Counted from the first letter of the stretch, positions 41,698 through 50,425 are shown. The stretch is 64,000 nt of DNA from Streptomyces vietnamensis (GCF_000830005.1 NZ_CP010407.1:5336001-5400000); one strand, 5' to 3'. Numbers and translations are program-made. Notes: a model not told the origin generated them from the sequence alone.

Positions 41698-42641
41698 TGA
41701 CGGACCCCTTCTGGCTGACGGCCGGCGTGACGCTGCTCGCCTGTGTGCTCGGCGTCGTCGGCGTCCAGACGTACGCGAGCGGGGCCCGCCGCCACGCCGC
41801 GCTCGTCGCCCGCCTCGACGAGAGAGGTGATCCGGAGGCCGTGACCGGCCGCCGCAGGCGCCGCTTCCGGGGCGTGGACCGCCGCGTACGGAAGACGGCC
41901 CTGGGCCGGAAGCTGGAGCTGCGGATCGCGGCGACGGGCCTCGACATCACGCCCGGCGAGTTCACGGTGGCGCTCGCGGCGACCGTGGCGGTCCTCTGGG
42001 TCGTGGGGCAGGCGGCGCTGTCGCCGTTCTTCGGTCCGATCTGCGGACTCCTCGGCATCTGGGTCGCGGTCGGCTTCCTCAACTGGCAGCGTCAGAAGCG
42101 CATCGAGCGGTTCATCAACCAACTCCCGGAACTCTCCCGCATCCTGGCAAACGCCACCCAGGCCGGCCTGGCCCTCCGCATGGCCCTGAGCCTGGCGGCC
42201 GACGAGCTGGAGGCCCCGGCGGGAGACGAACTGGAGAAGGTGGCACAGCAGTTGGCGGTCGGCACCTCCCTCGACGACGCCCTCGGGGAGCTCGCCGAAC
42301 GCCTCCCCTCCCGCGAACTCGTCGTCCTCGTCACGACCCTCGTCCTCGCCAACCGGGCCGGCGGCACCGTCGTCTCCTCCCTGCGGAACCTCACCGAGAC
42401 CCTGGAGGAGCGCAAGGAGACCCGGCGCGAGGTCCGCACCCAGCTCTCGCAGGTGAGCATGACGGCGTACTCCGTCCCGGTCATCGGCGTCGGCTCGCTC
42501 CTGCTCATCGACAACATGCAGCCGGGCGCCCTCGACCGCATGACCAGCTCGGGCATCGGACAGTTCGCTGTCATCGCTGCGTTCGCCCTGTACGTGGTGG
42601 GCTTCGCCGTCATCCGCCGCTTCTCGAAGATCGACGTGTAG
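41694..42641 (+). CDS. tadB: TadB-like inner-membrane platform protein (T2SS F family)
   Basis: 315 residues. N-terminal hydrophobic segments, a central helical domain (LPELSRILANATQAGLALRMAL, VSSLRNLTETLEERKETRREV) and C-terminal membrane helices (GIGQFAVIAAFALYVVGF). The T2SSF domain forms the inner-membrane base with TadC and interacts with CpaF. It starts via overlap with micro-ORF 2. Confidence 0.92.
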   Translation: MMTDPFWLTAGVTLLACVLGVVGVQTYASGARRHAALVARLDERGDPEAVTGRRRRRFRGVDRRVRKTALGRKLELRIAATGLDITPGEFTVALAATVAVLWVVGQAALSPFFGPICGLLGIWVAVGFLNWQRQKRIERFINQLPELSRILANATQAGLALRMALSLAADELEAPAGDELEKVAQQLAVGTSLDDALGELAERLPSRELVVLVTTLVLANRAGGTVVSSLRNLTETLEERKETRREVRTQLSQVSMTAYSVPVIGVGSLLLIDNMQPGALDRMTSSGIGQFAVIAAFALYVVGFAVIRRFSKIDV

Positions 42642-42655
42642 GGACGAAAGCCGAA

Positions 42656-43546
42656 GTGGACCTCCTCCTAGCCCTCCTGGCAGGCCTGGCAGTCGCGGGC
42701 ATGGCGTACGGCCTGCGCCTGTACCGCGCCGACGCGAAGCTCCCGGACGACCTCAAACTGGCCCTGGAGGTCGGCGCGACCCGTACGGGAGCGGTCGACT
42801 CGGCGGTGGACCGCCTGGGCATGCGCTGGTCGCCGGCCGTCCTCCGCCTGATGGGCCCGAAGCGCGTCAACGCCGTCCGCCGCCGCATCGACCTGGCGGG
42901 CAACCCGGGCGGCCTGACGATCGACCGGTACGGGGCGAGAAGGGCGGTGTACGGCTTCCTGGGCGGCCTCGGCGGCCTGGTGATGATCAGCAAGGGCTCG
43001 TACGTGACGGCGCTGCTGCTGCTTGCCTTCGGGGCGTTCTGGACGGAGGTCGGGATCTGGTCGGCGGTCCGCATCCGCAAGGACCAGATCGAGCGGACCC
43101 TCCCGGACTTCCTGGACGTCCTGGCGGTCGTGGTCAGCGCGGGCCTGGGCTTCCGGCAGGCCCTGGAACGGGTGGCGGAGAAGTACGAGGGCCCCTGGGC
43201 CGACGAACTCCGCATCACGCTGAGGCAGATGGACATGGGCGTGAGCAGGAGGCAGGCCTTCGACGAACTGCGGCGCCGCAACGACTCGGAGCAGGTGGCG
43301 CAGTTCGTCACGGCCCTTCAGCAGGGGGAGGAGCTGGGAGCCCCGATCGTGGACACGCTGATACAGATCGCCAACGACATGCGGCGGACAGACGCCCAGA
43401 ACGCCCGCCGGAAGGCGGCGAAGGCGGTCCCGAAGGCGACGATGGTGATCACGACGCTGATGGTCCCGGCGACGATGATCCTGCTGGGCGCGGGCCTGTT
43501 CCTGGGCACGGGGACGGACTTCGGGGTGGTGACGGGCGGCGAGTGA
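42656..43546 (+). CDS. tadC: TadC-like inner-membrane platform protein (T2SS F family)
   Basis: 296 residues from a GTG start 14 bases after tadB. Membrane helices near residues 1-20, ~95-140 and ~270-290; central T2SSF domain (LPDFLDVLAVVVSAGLGFRQALERVAE, TALQQGEELGAPIVDTLIQIAND). TadC pairs with TadB. This is the last gene of the first Tad operon. The pilin genes follow 1.5 kb later. Confidence 0.92.
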   Translation: MDLLLALLAGLAVAGMAYGLRLYRADAKLPDDLKLALEVGATRTGAVDSAVDRLGMRWSPAVLRLMGPKRVNAVRRRIDLAGNPGGLTIDRYGARRAVYGFLGGLGGLVMISKGSYVTALLLLAFGAFWTEVGIWSAVRIRKDQIERTLPDFLDVLAVVVSAGLGFRQALERVAEKYEGPWADELRITLRQMDMGVSRRQAFDELRRRNDSEQVAQFVTALQQGEELGAPIVDTLIQIANDMRRTDAQNARRKAAKAVPKATMVITTLMVPATMILLGAGLFLGTGTDFGVVTGGE

Positions 43547-43608
43547 GGGCCTGAGGCCACGGACGACGACGGCTCAGGACCGCCGTTGTCCGCGGCACCC
43601 CTACGGCA

Positions 43609-43914
43609 TCACCGGCGTCGGTCCCGGTCGTTGAACAGATCGAGCACGTCCGGCACGGGCGGGTAGTACGAGGCGCACTCCGGGCAGGCGTAGACGTTGA
43701 AACCGGGTCCGGAACTCTGGTGCACCTCGGAGACGACGACGGGGTCCCTGGTGATCACGCCACAGCGCACACACATCCGCACGGGCCGCCGCGCCTCCGT
43801 CACGGTGAACGGGTCACGGTGCTCGCCCTCGTGCCCGGCGGGAAGCACGCACGGCGGACGGTGAGACCCAGGCCCGGGAGGCCGAGCCCCGCACGGCTCC
43901 GAACCGGCAGTCAT
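43609..43914 (-). CDS. Small cysteine-rich protein, unknown function
   Basis: 101 residues. Four visible cysteine motifs: CGARPPG, CVLPAGHEGEHRD (a CxxxxGHxxxH-type pattern), CVRCGV and CPECASYY. These suggest one or two zinc-binding sites. ATG at 43914 overlaps by one base the stop of the upstream small gene. The pair sits opposite a GntR regulator; I recall similar small-gene/GntR sets in other Streptomyces but no function. Confidence 0.75.
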   Translation of the reverse strand: MTAGSEPCGARPPGPGSHRPPCVLPAGHEGEHRDPFTVTEARRPVRMCVRCGVITRDPVVVSEVHQSSGPGFNVYACPECASYYPPVPDVLDLFNDRDRRR

Positions 43915-44261
43915 CACGCCACCCCCAGCCCGTACAGGTCCCGGATGTCGAGGTCGATGCCGAAGTCCGCCGCGAGCACCATCGCGAGCCGCCGCTGCCG
44001 CTGCCGGGCCCGCTCCTGCCGCTGCTCGTCCGCGAGCAGGTAGGGCCGGACGAGGGCTGACGCGTGGCCGTCGAGGGGGACGTCGCTCCCGTACGGCGAA
44101 CGCGGGGCGGGTGGCGCGGGGGCGGGTGCCGGAGCTGGGGCCGGGCGGAGCGATGGTTGGTGGGTTGCCCACTGCGGGGTACGGGCCCGATGCCGGCCGC
44201 CGCGCCGCGTACCGAACACCAGCCTCACCCACAAGAAGAGGGCGCGGATAAGGTCTGTCAT
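43914..44261 (-). CDS. Small Pro/Ala-rich protein, unknown function
   Basis: 115 residues. Opens with an amphipathic stretch (MTDLIRALFLWVRLVFGTRRGGRHRA), a PAPAPAPAPAP low-complexity linker, and a conserved-looking C-terminus (LVRPYLLADEQRQERARQRQRRLAMVLAADFGIDLDIRDLYGLGVA). Divergent from gntR across ~165 bp and probably controlled by it. Confidence 0.75.
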   Translation of the reverse strand: MTDLIRALFLWVRLVFGTRRGGRHRARTPQWATHQPSLRPAPAPAPAPAPPAPRSPYGSDVPLDGHASALVRPYLLADEQRQERARQRQRRLAMVLAADFGIDLDIRDLYGLGVA

Positions 44262-44376
44262 GTCGACCTGCTTCCTTCAGGTTGGCCGTGCCCCGGGAGT
44301 GTTACCGCACTCGCCGGGGTCTTTCGTGTGCGCAGCGTAGCCGATGTCGAAAGCGGCCGACAGTGGACGGCAGTGG

Positions 44377-44417
44377 TTGACAGTTGTCGACGATGCGCGA
44401 ACGTTGTCGGACGCTTA
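44377..44417. promoter_or_regulatory. Promoter/operator region of gntR with GTTGTCGAC-type repeats
   Basis: TTGACA at 44377-44382 could be a -35 box. GTTGTCGAC (44384-44392) and GTTGTCGGAC (44403-44412) form a direct repeat 19 bp apart within the divergent promoter, a plausible GntR-type operator. Confidence 0.4.
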
Positions 44418-44428
44418 TGTTCGATTGC

Positions 44429-44686
44429 GTGACAGAGCAGATCAATCCCGGTGCCGCCGCCTACCACTACGAACAGCTCGCAAAGATTCTTGAGGGCAAG
44501 ATCAGGAGCGGGGAGTTCCCGGCGGGGACGCGCCTGCCCGGCGAGTTGATCCTTTCGCAGGAGTACGGAGTCGGCTCCAACACCGTCCGTCGAGCCCTCG
44601 ACATCCTGCGCGAGCGGGAGCTGATCGTGACGGTGCGCGCGAGGGGCTCCTTCGTCACCGAGCAGCTGCCCGAGGCCGGCGACTGA
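44429..44686 (+). CDS. GntR-family transcriptional regulator (minimal DNA-binding form)
   Basis: 85 residues from GTG 44429 (VTEQINPGAAAYHYEQLA); ATG 44417 is an alternative. Only the winged helix is present (EGKIRSGEFPAGTRLPGELILSQEYGVGSNTVRRALDILRERELIVTVRARGSFV); there is no effector domain. Such truncated GntR proteins accompany many mobile or accessory Streptomyces modules. It is divergent from the small genes at 43609-44261. Confidence 0.85.
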   Translation: MTEQINPGAAAYHYEQLAKILEGKIRSGEFPAGTRLPGELILSQEYGVGSNTVRRALDILRERELIVTVRARGSFVTEQLPEAGD

Positions 44687-44814
44687 CGTACGGGCGTCCA
44701 CTCCGCCCCGCGGGGATGGCGGCAACTGTCTCAATCTCACCTCAGGTTGAGGATCCTGCTTCGCGCGCGCAACCGCATGTGACAGAGTGCGGACCGAGTG
44801 TGAGAGGGGTGGGT

Positions 44815-44982
44815 GTGATGGACCTGATCGACACGGGCCTGAACAACCGGCAGGTCGCCGCGACTTGTCCCATCGCCGAGAAGCCGGCCAAGCGCCACAT
44901 CGGCCGCGCCTTCGCCGAACTCCACCCCCACACATACGCCGAGGACATAGCCTCCTTGCTGGGCACCAGGCCCACCCGATGA
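44815..44982 (+). pseudogene. LuxR-type helix-turn-helix remnant
   Basis: Codes for ~55 residues that resemble the C-terminal half of a LuxR/NarL HTH domain: LIDTGLNNRQVAATCPIAEKPAKRHIGRAFAEL. The usual upstream receiver or sensor part is missing. It differs from consensus at several core positions (Cys and Pro where LuxR proteins have hydrophobic residues). Probably a decayed fragment; a small stand-alone regulator cannot be excluded. Confidence 0.5.
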
Positions 44983-45078
44983 CCGGGGCCCGTACCGGGG
45001 CCCACGGGCCCTGTCCGCCGACCCGCCCGTCGGCGTACCGTGCCCATGCGCAGGCGTCTGAACGCGGAGGGGACCACG

Positions 45079-45291
45079 ATGAACGACGCGATGCTGAAGG
45101 CCCTGACCAAGACCAAGGTCGCACTGGCGACCCGCATGAGCCGCGGGGACCGCGGCCAGACGGCGGTGGAGTACCTGGGGATCATCGTGGTGGTGGTGGC
45201 GATTGTGGTGGCGATCACCGGCACGGACATCGGTACATCGATCATGAACGCGATTCGCCAGAAGATCTCCGACCTCACAGGTGGCTCGTAG
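45079..45291 (+). CDS. flp: Flp-type pilin
   Basis: 70 residues. GGAGG precedes the ATG by 8 bases. The prepilin motif is RGDRGQTAVEYLG followed by IIVVVVAIVVAITG: cleavage after Gly, Glu at +5 and Tyr at +6 as in Flp pilins. The mature pilin is ~35 residues. It should be processed by the A24 peptidase at 53475 and assembled by the CpaF/TadBC machinery. It overlaps the start of the next gene. Confidence 0.9.
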   Translation: MNDAMLKALTKTKVALATRMSRGDRGQTAVEYLGIIVVVVAIVVAITGTDIGTSIMNAIRQKISDLTGGS

Positions 45292-45932
45292 GCACGCTTC
45301 GAGGTCAGGGCGAAGCGGGGCAGGCGTTCCCCGTCTACATCGCGGTCATTGCTGGGCTCCTGTTTCTGGCGTTCGCCTACTTCTTGGTGGGGCAGGCTGC
45401 TCTAACGCGGAACAGCGCCCAGACCGCTGCAGACGCAGCAGCTCTCGCAGCGGCTCAGGATGCCCGAGAGCAGCTGCGAGACGGCTGGATTGAAGTGATC
45501 CTCGATCCGGGGCAGTGGAACAGGTTCCTTCAGGGCGTGGCGGACCCCGACGAAGGCTCGGCGTGTCAGCAGGCAGAGGAGTTTGCGGCGCGAAATGAGG
45601 CTGTGGTCACAAACCTCGGATGCGTGTCTCTTGCTACCGAGGACCGCGGCTTCAGGGTGACTGTACGTACGACGGGTCGAGAGGCGACTGCGTCTGCTGA
45701 AGCTGTACTCGAGCCGCGTTGCACCTTCGACCCGCCGAAGCCCACCCCAGATCCGTCGGAGCCCACCCCGGATCCGACGCCCACGAGCCCCGATGAGGGT
45801 GAAGGAGAGCCTGACGACGAGCCACCTGTCGTTGACCTCGTGTGTGGTGGAAAGTCGTGGGTGATCGATCCTGAAAGCACGAGCCTCCTCCCCAGTGCCG
45901 CAGATCTCTTCAGAGTCCGACTGTCGAACTGA
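45281..45932 (+). CDS. TadG-like pilus-associated protein with apparent one-base frameshift
   Basis: From GTG 45281, nine codons read MARRHASRS, then the frame is wrong. Skipping one G in GGG at 45308-45310 joins them to GEAGQAFPVYIAVIAGLLFLAFAYFL and ~205 further residues. The joined product has the expected basic N-terminus, one membrane helix and the Tad motif (ALTRNSAQTAADAAALAAA), a 200-residue mature domain with several cysteines and a TPDPSEPTPDPTP linker. The downstream frame has no ATG or GTG of its own before the helix. Frameshift mutation, sequencing error or programmed shift are all possible. Confidence 0.7.
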
Positions 45933-45960
45933 CCCGCGACGAGCAAAGGAAGCCCGCTTC

Positions 45961-46545
45961 ATGAACGCGCGCTACACAAGGAAGACCCGCAGAGGGGTGG
46001 TCGCCGTCGCGATCGCGTCCGTGGCACTCTTCGCGACCGGGTGCGGCGCCGAGGAGAAGCCCAGCGAGAACAAGCCGGCCTCAACGAGTGCCGCGCCGCG
46101 GCAGGGAGCACCAGCCACCCAGGGCTCGCAAGAGGCTGAGGAGCCGACAGAGACGCTGGCTGTCGTTAAGGGACAGAAGGGCGTGGAGCTTTCGATCCAT
46201 TCTGCTGAGCGTGATGCGGGTGGCTTCCTCACAATCAAGGGACAGCTGACGAATTCCTCTGACTCTTCGGTCCTCCTGCCCGTGGAGATGAGAGGGGACG
46301 AGACGGAAGTCATCAAGCATGGCTTGACATTGGGCGGAGCAACTCTCGTCGACTCTGTGGGTAAGAAGCGGTACTACGTGCTGCGTGACACAGACGGACG
46401 GCCCTTGACCACCACGGGGCTCGACAGTATCGGGCCCGGCAAGTCCACCGACGTCTTCATGCAATTCCCCGCACCCCCCGCCTCCACCACCGAGGTCTCG
46501 TTCCAACTCCCCACCTTCGAACCCGCCACCCTCAAGCTCTCCTGA
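45961..46545 (+). CDS. Lipoprotein of unknown function
   Basis: 194 residues. Signal with lipobox (VALFATGC, lipidated Cys ~27), a disordered linker (KPSENKPASTSAAP) and a beta-rich domain with LTIKGQLTNSSDSSVLLPVEM, resembling DUF4352-type or immunoglobulin-like folds. AAGGAAG precedes the ATG. Codon use is less GC-biased than its neighbours until the last ~100 bases. It lies between the TadG-like gene and the OmpA-family gene, probably in one transcript. Confidence 0.82.
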   Translation: MNARYTRKTRRGVVAVAIASVALFATGCGAEEKPSENKPASTSAAPRQGAPATQGSQEAEEPTETLAVVKGQKGVELSIHSAERDAGGFLTIKGQLTNSSDSSVLLPVEMRGDETEVIKHGLTLGGATLVDSVGKKRYYVLRDTDGRPLTTTGLDSIGPGKSTDVFMQFPAPPASTTEVSFQLPTFEPATLKLS

Positions 46546-46554
46546 GGCGACGCC

Positions 46555-47166
46555 ATGACGACGACGACAAACCGCCGCCTCGCCGCCCTCGTGCTCGTGT
46601 GCGTGGCCCTGGGGCCGCTCGCCGTGCCCGTTGCGTACGCCGATGACGCGCCCGGGCCCGCCGGCACCTCCTCGCCCGCACCCGTCATCGACCCGAACTC
46701 CCCGGGGCTGATGCTCCCCGACGGCGCCACCCTCGCCCCCGCCAAGGTCCTCGACATCAAGCAGATCGTCGAGGAGGAGGGCGGGCAACAACGGCGCCAG
46801 GACACCAACGTGGACGTGACGTTCGCGCTGCAGGCCGAGGTGCTGTTCCCGAAGAACAGCGCCAAACTCTCGCCCGCCGCCAACGCCCGTATCGCCGCCA
46901 TCGCCGCCGAGATCAACAAGATGGGGTCCGGACGCGTCCGGGTCTTCGGGTTCACGGACAACCTCGGGACGTACGAGCACGGGCTCAAGCTGTCCAAGGA
47001 GCGGGCCGTGGCCGTGCAGCAGGTGTTGGCGCGGGCCCTCGACCCGGGGACGACGTTCGACATCCGTGGGTACAGCGAGGACTACCCGATCGCCGACAAC
47101 GGCACCGAGGAGGGCCGGAAGAAGAACCGGCGCGTCGAGATCTCCTTCCCCCGCACCACGCACTGA
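46555..47166 (+). CDS. OmpA-family peptidoglycan-binding protein
   Basis: 203 residues. Signal peptide (ending VAYADDA) and a C-terminal OmpA/MotB domain with FALQAEVLFPKNSAKLSPAA, VRVFGFTDNLGTYEHGLKLSKERAVAVQQVL and NRRVEISF, including the residues that hold diaminopimelate. It would bind peptidoglycan noncovalently outside the membrane. Placed after Flp, TadG and a lipoprotein, it may anchor the pilus apparatus in the Gram-positive wall. Confidence 0.92.
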   Translation: MTTTTNRRLAALVLVCVALGPLAVPVAYADDAPGPAGTSSPAPVIDPNSPGLMLPDGATLAPAKVLDIKQIVEEEGGQQRRQDTNVDVTFALQAEVLFPKNSAKLSPAANARIAAIAAEINKMGSGRVRVFGFTDNLGTYEHGLKLSKERAVAVQQVLARALDPGTTFDIRGYSEDYPIADNGTEEGRKKNRRVEISFPRTTH

Positions 47167-47182
47167 GGGCGGGGCGCGGGCA

Positions 47183-47223
47183 CAGGAGGCCGGTCCGCGA
47201 CTTCCTCGCGGACCGGCCTCCTG
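47183..47223 (+). terminator. Terminator of the flp-ompA operon
   Basis: An 18-bp perfect stem (47183-47200 with 47206-47223) and 5-base loop, 16 bases after the stop. Confidence 0.88.
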
Positions 47224-47432
47224 CGACGTGGGAATGATCCGAGGGCCGCGGTGGCGACCACCGCGCCGGTGGCGTACGTGCGGGCGTACGGATCGGCGTT
47301 GCGCTCCAGGCCGGCGTCTCGCCGACCGGTAGTGCTTCGAGCCGTGACACGTACCGGCGGAACCGGGGCGGTCCGGGCGGCATACGCCCGGACCGCCCCG
47401 CTCACCTCACCGCACGGTACGAAGCAACGCCC

Positions 47433-48500
47433 TCAGGGCGTGTTCAGGCCGAGGTTCTGCGTGGTGGTGTTGGTGGCTCCGGGGCTCTTGAGGTTGTTGT
47501 TGATGCTGATGTTGTTGAACATCGGGAGGATGCCGCTGAGGTTGATGGGCAGGATCGACCCCGACCCGTTGCCTCCGCCGTTGTTCCCGCCGGCCTGTTC
47601 GTAGGTGATGGTCACCGAGGCCGGGCCGGTGGCGGGTCCGGAGGTACCGCCCGCCGGGACGCGGTTGGAGCCGCCACCGCCGCCACCGGGCCCGTAGGTC
47701 CCATCGGCCTGGATCAAGTTGCAGCCGCCGCCACCGCCGCCACCGAACCAGCCGGCTCCGCCGCCTCCGCCGGAGAAGGGGCCGCCGCCGTTGCCGCCGG
47801 TACCGCCGGCGCCGGGAGTCCCGGGTGTGCTGGTCACGGGGCCGACGTTGGCGCACGCGGCTCCACCCGCGCCGGGGGCCGTCTGGGTTCCCCCGCCTCC
47901 CCCTCCGCCGCCGTTGGGCCTGCTGCCACCGGTCTGACCGGTGACTCCCGCGTTCCCGCCGGTCTCCTCGGGGGTGGGGTACAAGTCGACGCCGGCCCCT
48001 CCGCCTCCTCCGCCGCCCGCGACGATCAGCCGGGGGTCGGTGGAGCTGACGCCGGTGAGGAAACAGCTGGGGCTGGTGGAGTCGCAGGTACGCACGTCGC
48101 TGGCTCCGCCACCGGCGCCGCCCTCATGGAAGGAGCTGCCCGATGCGCCTCCGCCCGTGTCGACGTTGACGTAGAGGGTGGTGGTGCCCGACGGCACGTT
48201 GACGGTGCCGGTGACGGTGGAGCCCGCACCGCCCACTCCTCCGTACTGACCGTTCTGCCCTGCGGCGCCGGTGGCGGTGATGGTCAGTTGGGTGATGCCG
48301 GACGGGACGGTGAAAGGCTGGTTGGCGCCGGGGGTGAAGGTGACGCTCACGGGCGCTGCCTCGGCGGGCGTGGCCAGGGGTACCACCAAGGCCGCCGGCA
48401 GTGCCGCCGCGGCGAGCATGACGGCGCTGCGCCGGACCGGCTGCCGCAGCCGTTGGGCGCCACGTCGTGGGGATACCGCGTATTGCTTGGTCAGTCTCAC
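47433..48500 (-). CDS. Secreted glycine-rich protein
   Basis: 355 residues from the GTG at 48500 (AAGGAG 8 bases upstream); a much longer open frame extends upstream but lacks coding character. A signal peptide ends at ATPAEA-AP. The mature protein is dominated by glycine runs (VAGGGGGGGAG, GGGGGGGG, SGGGGGAGWFGGGGGGGC) between a N-terminal beta segment (VSVTFTPGANQPFTVPSGI) and a Thr/Asn-rich C-terminus (NISINNNLKSPGATNTTTQN). It resembles Gly_rich-type surface proteins; possibly elastic or adhesive. Confidence 0.85.
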   Translation of the reverse strand: MRLTKQYAVSPRRGAQRLRQPVRRSAVMLAAAALPAALVVPLATPAEAAPVSVTFTPGANQPFTVPSGITQLTITATGAAGQNGQYGGVGGAGSTVTGTVNVPSGTTTLYVNVDTGGGASGSSFHEGGAGGGASDVRTCDSTSPSCFLTGVSSTDPRLIVAGGGGGGGAGVDLYPTPEETGGNAGVTGQTGGSRPNGGGGGGGGTQTAPGAGGAACANVGPVTSTPGTPGAGGTGGNGGGPFSGGGGGAGWFGGGGGGGCNLIQADGTYGPGGGGGGSNRVPAGGTSGPATGPASVTITYEQAGGNNGGGNGSGSILPINLSGILPMFNNISINNNLKSPGATNTTTQNLGLNTP

Positions 48501-49161
48501 GCTCGGGACTCCTTGACCAGGGATGCCGACTGGGAGGGATATGTGGTCCCCGCCTGGGACCGCCCGACGATCAAGCCACATCAGACCGGCGCCGGGCATG
48601 CGGACACACCGCCGCGTCATACCCGGATGAATAGTCCGCAAGTCGGAGAAAACGGCTGTGTGGCTGGGGCGGGAGGCATTGCCGACACACGTCGGCAGTG
48701 CGGTCGGCTCCGAGAGCGTCACCGCGCCACCGGCTCCCGAAGCAGGGACGACGCGCCCCGCCGGTGGCTGCCGTAGGGCGGGGCGTGGTGCGGAAGGTGC
48801 CGCTGTCGCTGAGCTGCCGGTGGACCCGGCGAGGGGTCCGGTCGGGCCGGAGCGGAGGCCCGTTCGGGCCGGGTGCGTCGGCAGGTCTGTCAGCCGGCGA
48901 TCCTGGCGTACTGGTACGAGGTCCGGCCGTTCTCGTCCCCGTGGCGCCGCCGTTCTCGTCCCCGTGGTGCCGGCGGCCGACCAGGACCTCATTGGGCCGT
49001 CCGTGCGGACCCGGATGTGTCGGTCGCGGCGGAAGCGCACGTGACGGCCACTATGGCGGAGGCCGTCCGTGCCGGACCGACACGCATCAACTCGCGGGAG
49101 ACGTGATGCCCTGCCGTCCCGACCGACATGAGCCCGCGGCCGGCGGGCGTGCGAACCGGAC
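48501..49161. other. Gene-poor decayed region
   Basis: No convincing gene. It contains a promoter region for the glycine-rich gene, a GGTCCC / GGGACC inverted repeat at ~48546-48562, and a ~21-bp direct repeat (GTTCTCGTCCCCGTGG core) at ~48932 and ~48953. Open frames here lack Streptomyces codon bias. Confidence 0.6.
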
Positions 49162-49896
49162 GTGGTCGCTGCGCGGTCTCGGCGTGCGGGCGGCCGGAGC
49201 CTCCCTCTCCGGGCGGCGCGGCGGATCGGCGCCCCGGAAGGCGGGACGCTCAGCATGCAGCGGACCCTCGCCCGGGCGGGGATCGACACCTTCGCTCCGA
49301 GCCTGCTCGGCTACGGCCACTCGACGCGGTTCCGGAACGGACTCGACGACCCGGGCAACGCGAGCCTCAGGCCGTACCTCCCGGACGGCTCCTGCCCGTA
49401 CCCCGAGGGCTGCGACCGCAGTCACCTCCCCTTCTTCCGCCTCGACCAGCAGGGGACGCTCCTGCTGAACAATCCGCTCGACGGGCAGCACGTCGGCCGG
49501 ACGCTGTACGCGGCGAACCCGGTGCTTCCCGACAGCGCCGCCGTCATCGCGAAGGTGAACCGGGCCGTGTTCGCGGAGTCGATCTTCGGCACGCCGACGG
49601 AGGAGACGACACCGTCGGCGGGCTTCAGCACCCGGTCGGACGGCGACGCGACCTGGGCGATGGCCCCGGAACGGGACGCCGTCTGCACCGGCCACGTGGT
49701 CCCGGGCAGCCGGGACCAGTTGTGGACGCAGCTGATGGAGGAGGACCGCCTCGGCAGCACGTGGGGAGGGGACCGCGCGAACCCGACCGGCGTCAGCCGT
49801 GCGCCGACCTTCTCCAGCTACGGCTGGAACGCCACGGTCGCGCAGAACGGCCGGTTCACCGTCGACGCGAGCGGCGTGGCCGTCCCCTCACCCTGA
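49162..49896 (+). pseudogene. Alpha/beta-hydrolase relic
   Basis: The frame encodes stretches typical of secreted Streptomyces alpha/beta hydrolases: GIDTFAPSLLGYGHSTRF, LDDPGNASLRPYLPDGSCPYPEGCDRSHLPF and LDQQGTLLLNNPLDGQH. The N-terminal signal and oxyanion segment are missing, no G-x-S-x-G nucleophile elbow is visible, and the rest degrades to unrelated sequence. No SD precedes the ATG at 49255. It is best read as a truncated, decayed gene. Confidence 0.6.
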
Positions 49897-50121
49897 CGTT
49901 CGCGCCCTCGCCGCAGGAGGGGCGGTTCGCCTCGGCAAGGGCCGCAGCCGCCGTCGTCGTGTCCGGCGCGAACCTGCACGACAGCCTCGCCCTCAAACCG
50001 CTCATCCGCGGCATGCCCGCCGTCCGGTCCCGCCGGGGAACACGGCGGCACCGGCACGCCGAACTCCGCGCGGACAAGGCGTAGTTACCCTCTCGGGCCC
50101 ACTATCCGGCCTGCTGGCAGT

Positions 50122-50400
50122 ATGGGCTTTGTCGCATCGGGGGAGGAGCGCGTCCAGGACGGAGTCCACACGCGGGCCGGGTTGCACAAGGAGACCGAAT
50201 ACAAGCTTGTCGTTGTGTGTGCGGGAAGCGGAGAGGTGGAAGTCTCCTTCATGCCTCCTGCAGGCACGGCATCCAAGGTCATTCCTTGCGATCAGTCCAT
50301 GGCGTATGTGCGCTTCCCGGGCTCACCCGACCTGCTCGTCAATGTGACAGGAAGGGCAGGGGCAACGGGCATGATCGCCTGGCGAGTCAACAGACTCTGA
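50122..50400 (+). CDS. Small protein, possibly a 5'-truncated secreted lipoprotein domain
   Basis: 92 residues. KLVVVCAGSGEVEVSFMPP, CDQSMAYVRF and MIAWRVNRL resemble the C-terminal beta-domain of Streptomyces lipoproteins (two cysteines spaced ~24 apart). There is no signal peptide and the first ~20 residues look unrelated, so the 5' end may be lost. Codon use is less GC3-biased than neighbours. Confidence 0.5.
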   Translation: MGFVASGEERVQDGVHTRAGLHKETEYKLVVVCAGSGEVEVSFMPPAGTASKVIPCDQSMAYVRFPGSPDLLVNVTGRAGATGMIAWRVNRL

Positions 50401-50425
50401 CAACGGCACCCCGGTGACACGACGT

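Noticed and set aside
44716..44814. Upstream extension of the LuxR remnant
   Set aside because: The N-terminal ~33 codons (SISPQVEDPASRAQP) lack similarity to the HTH family and lack codon bias.
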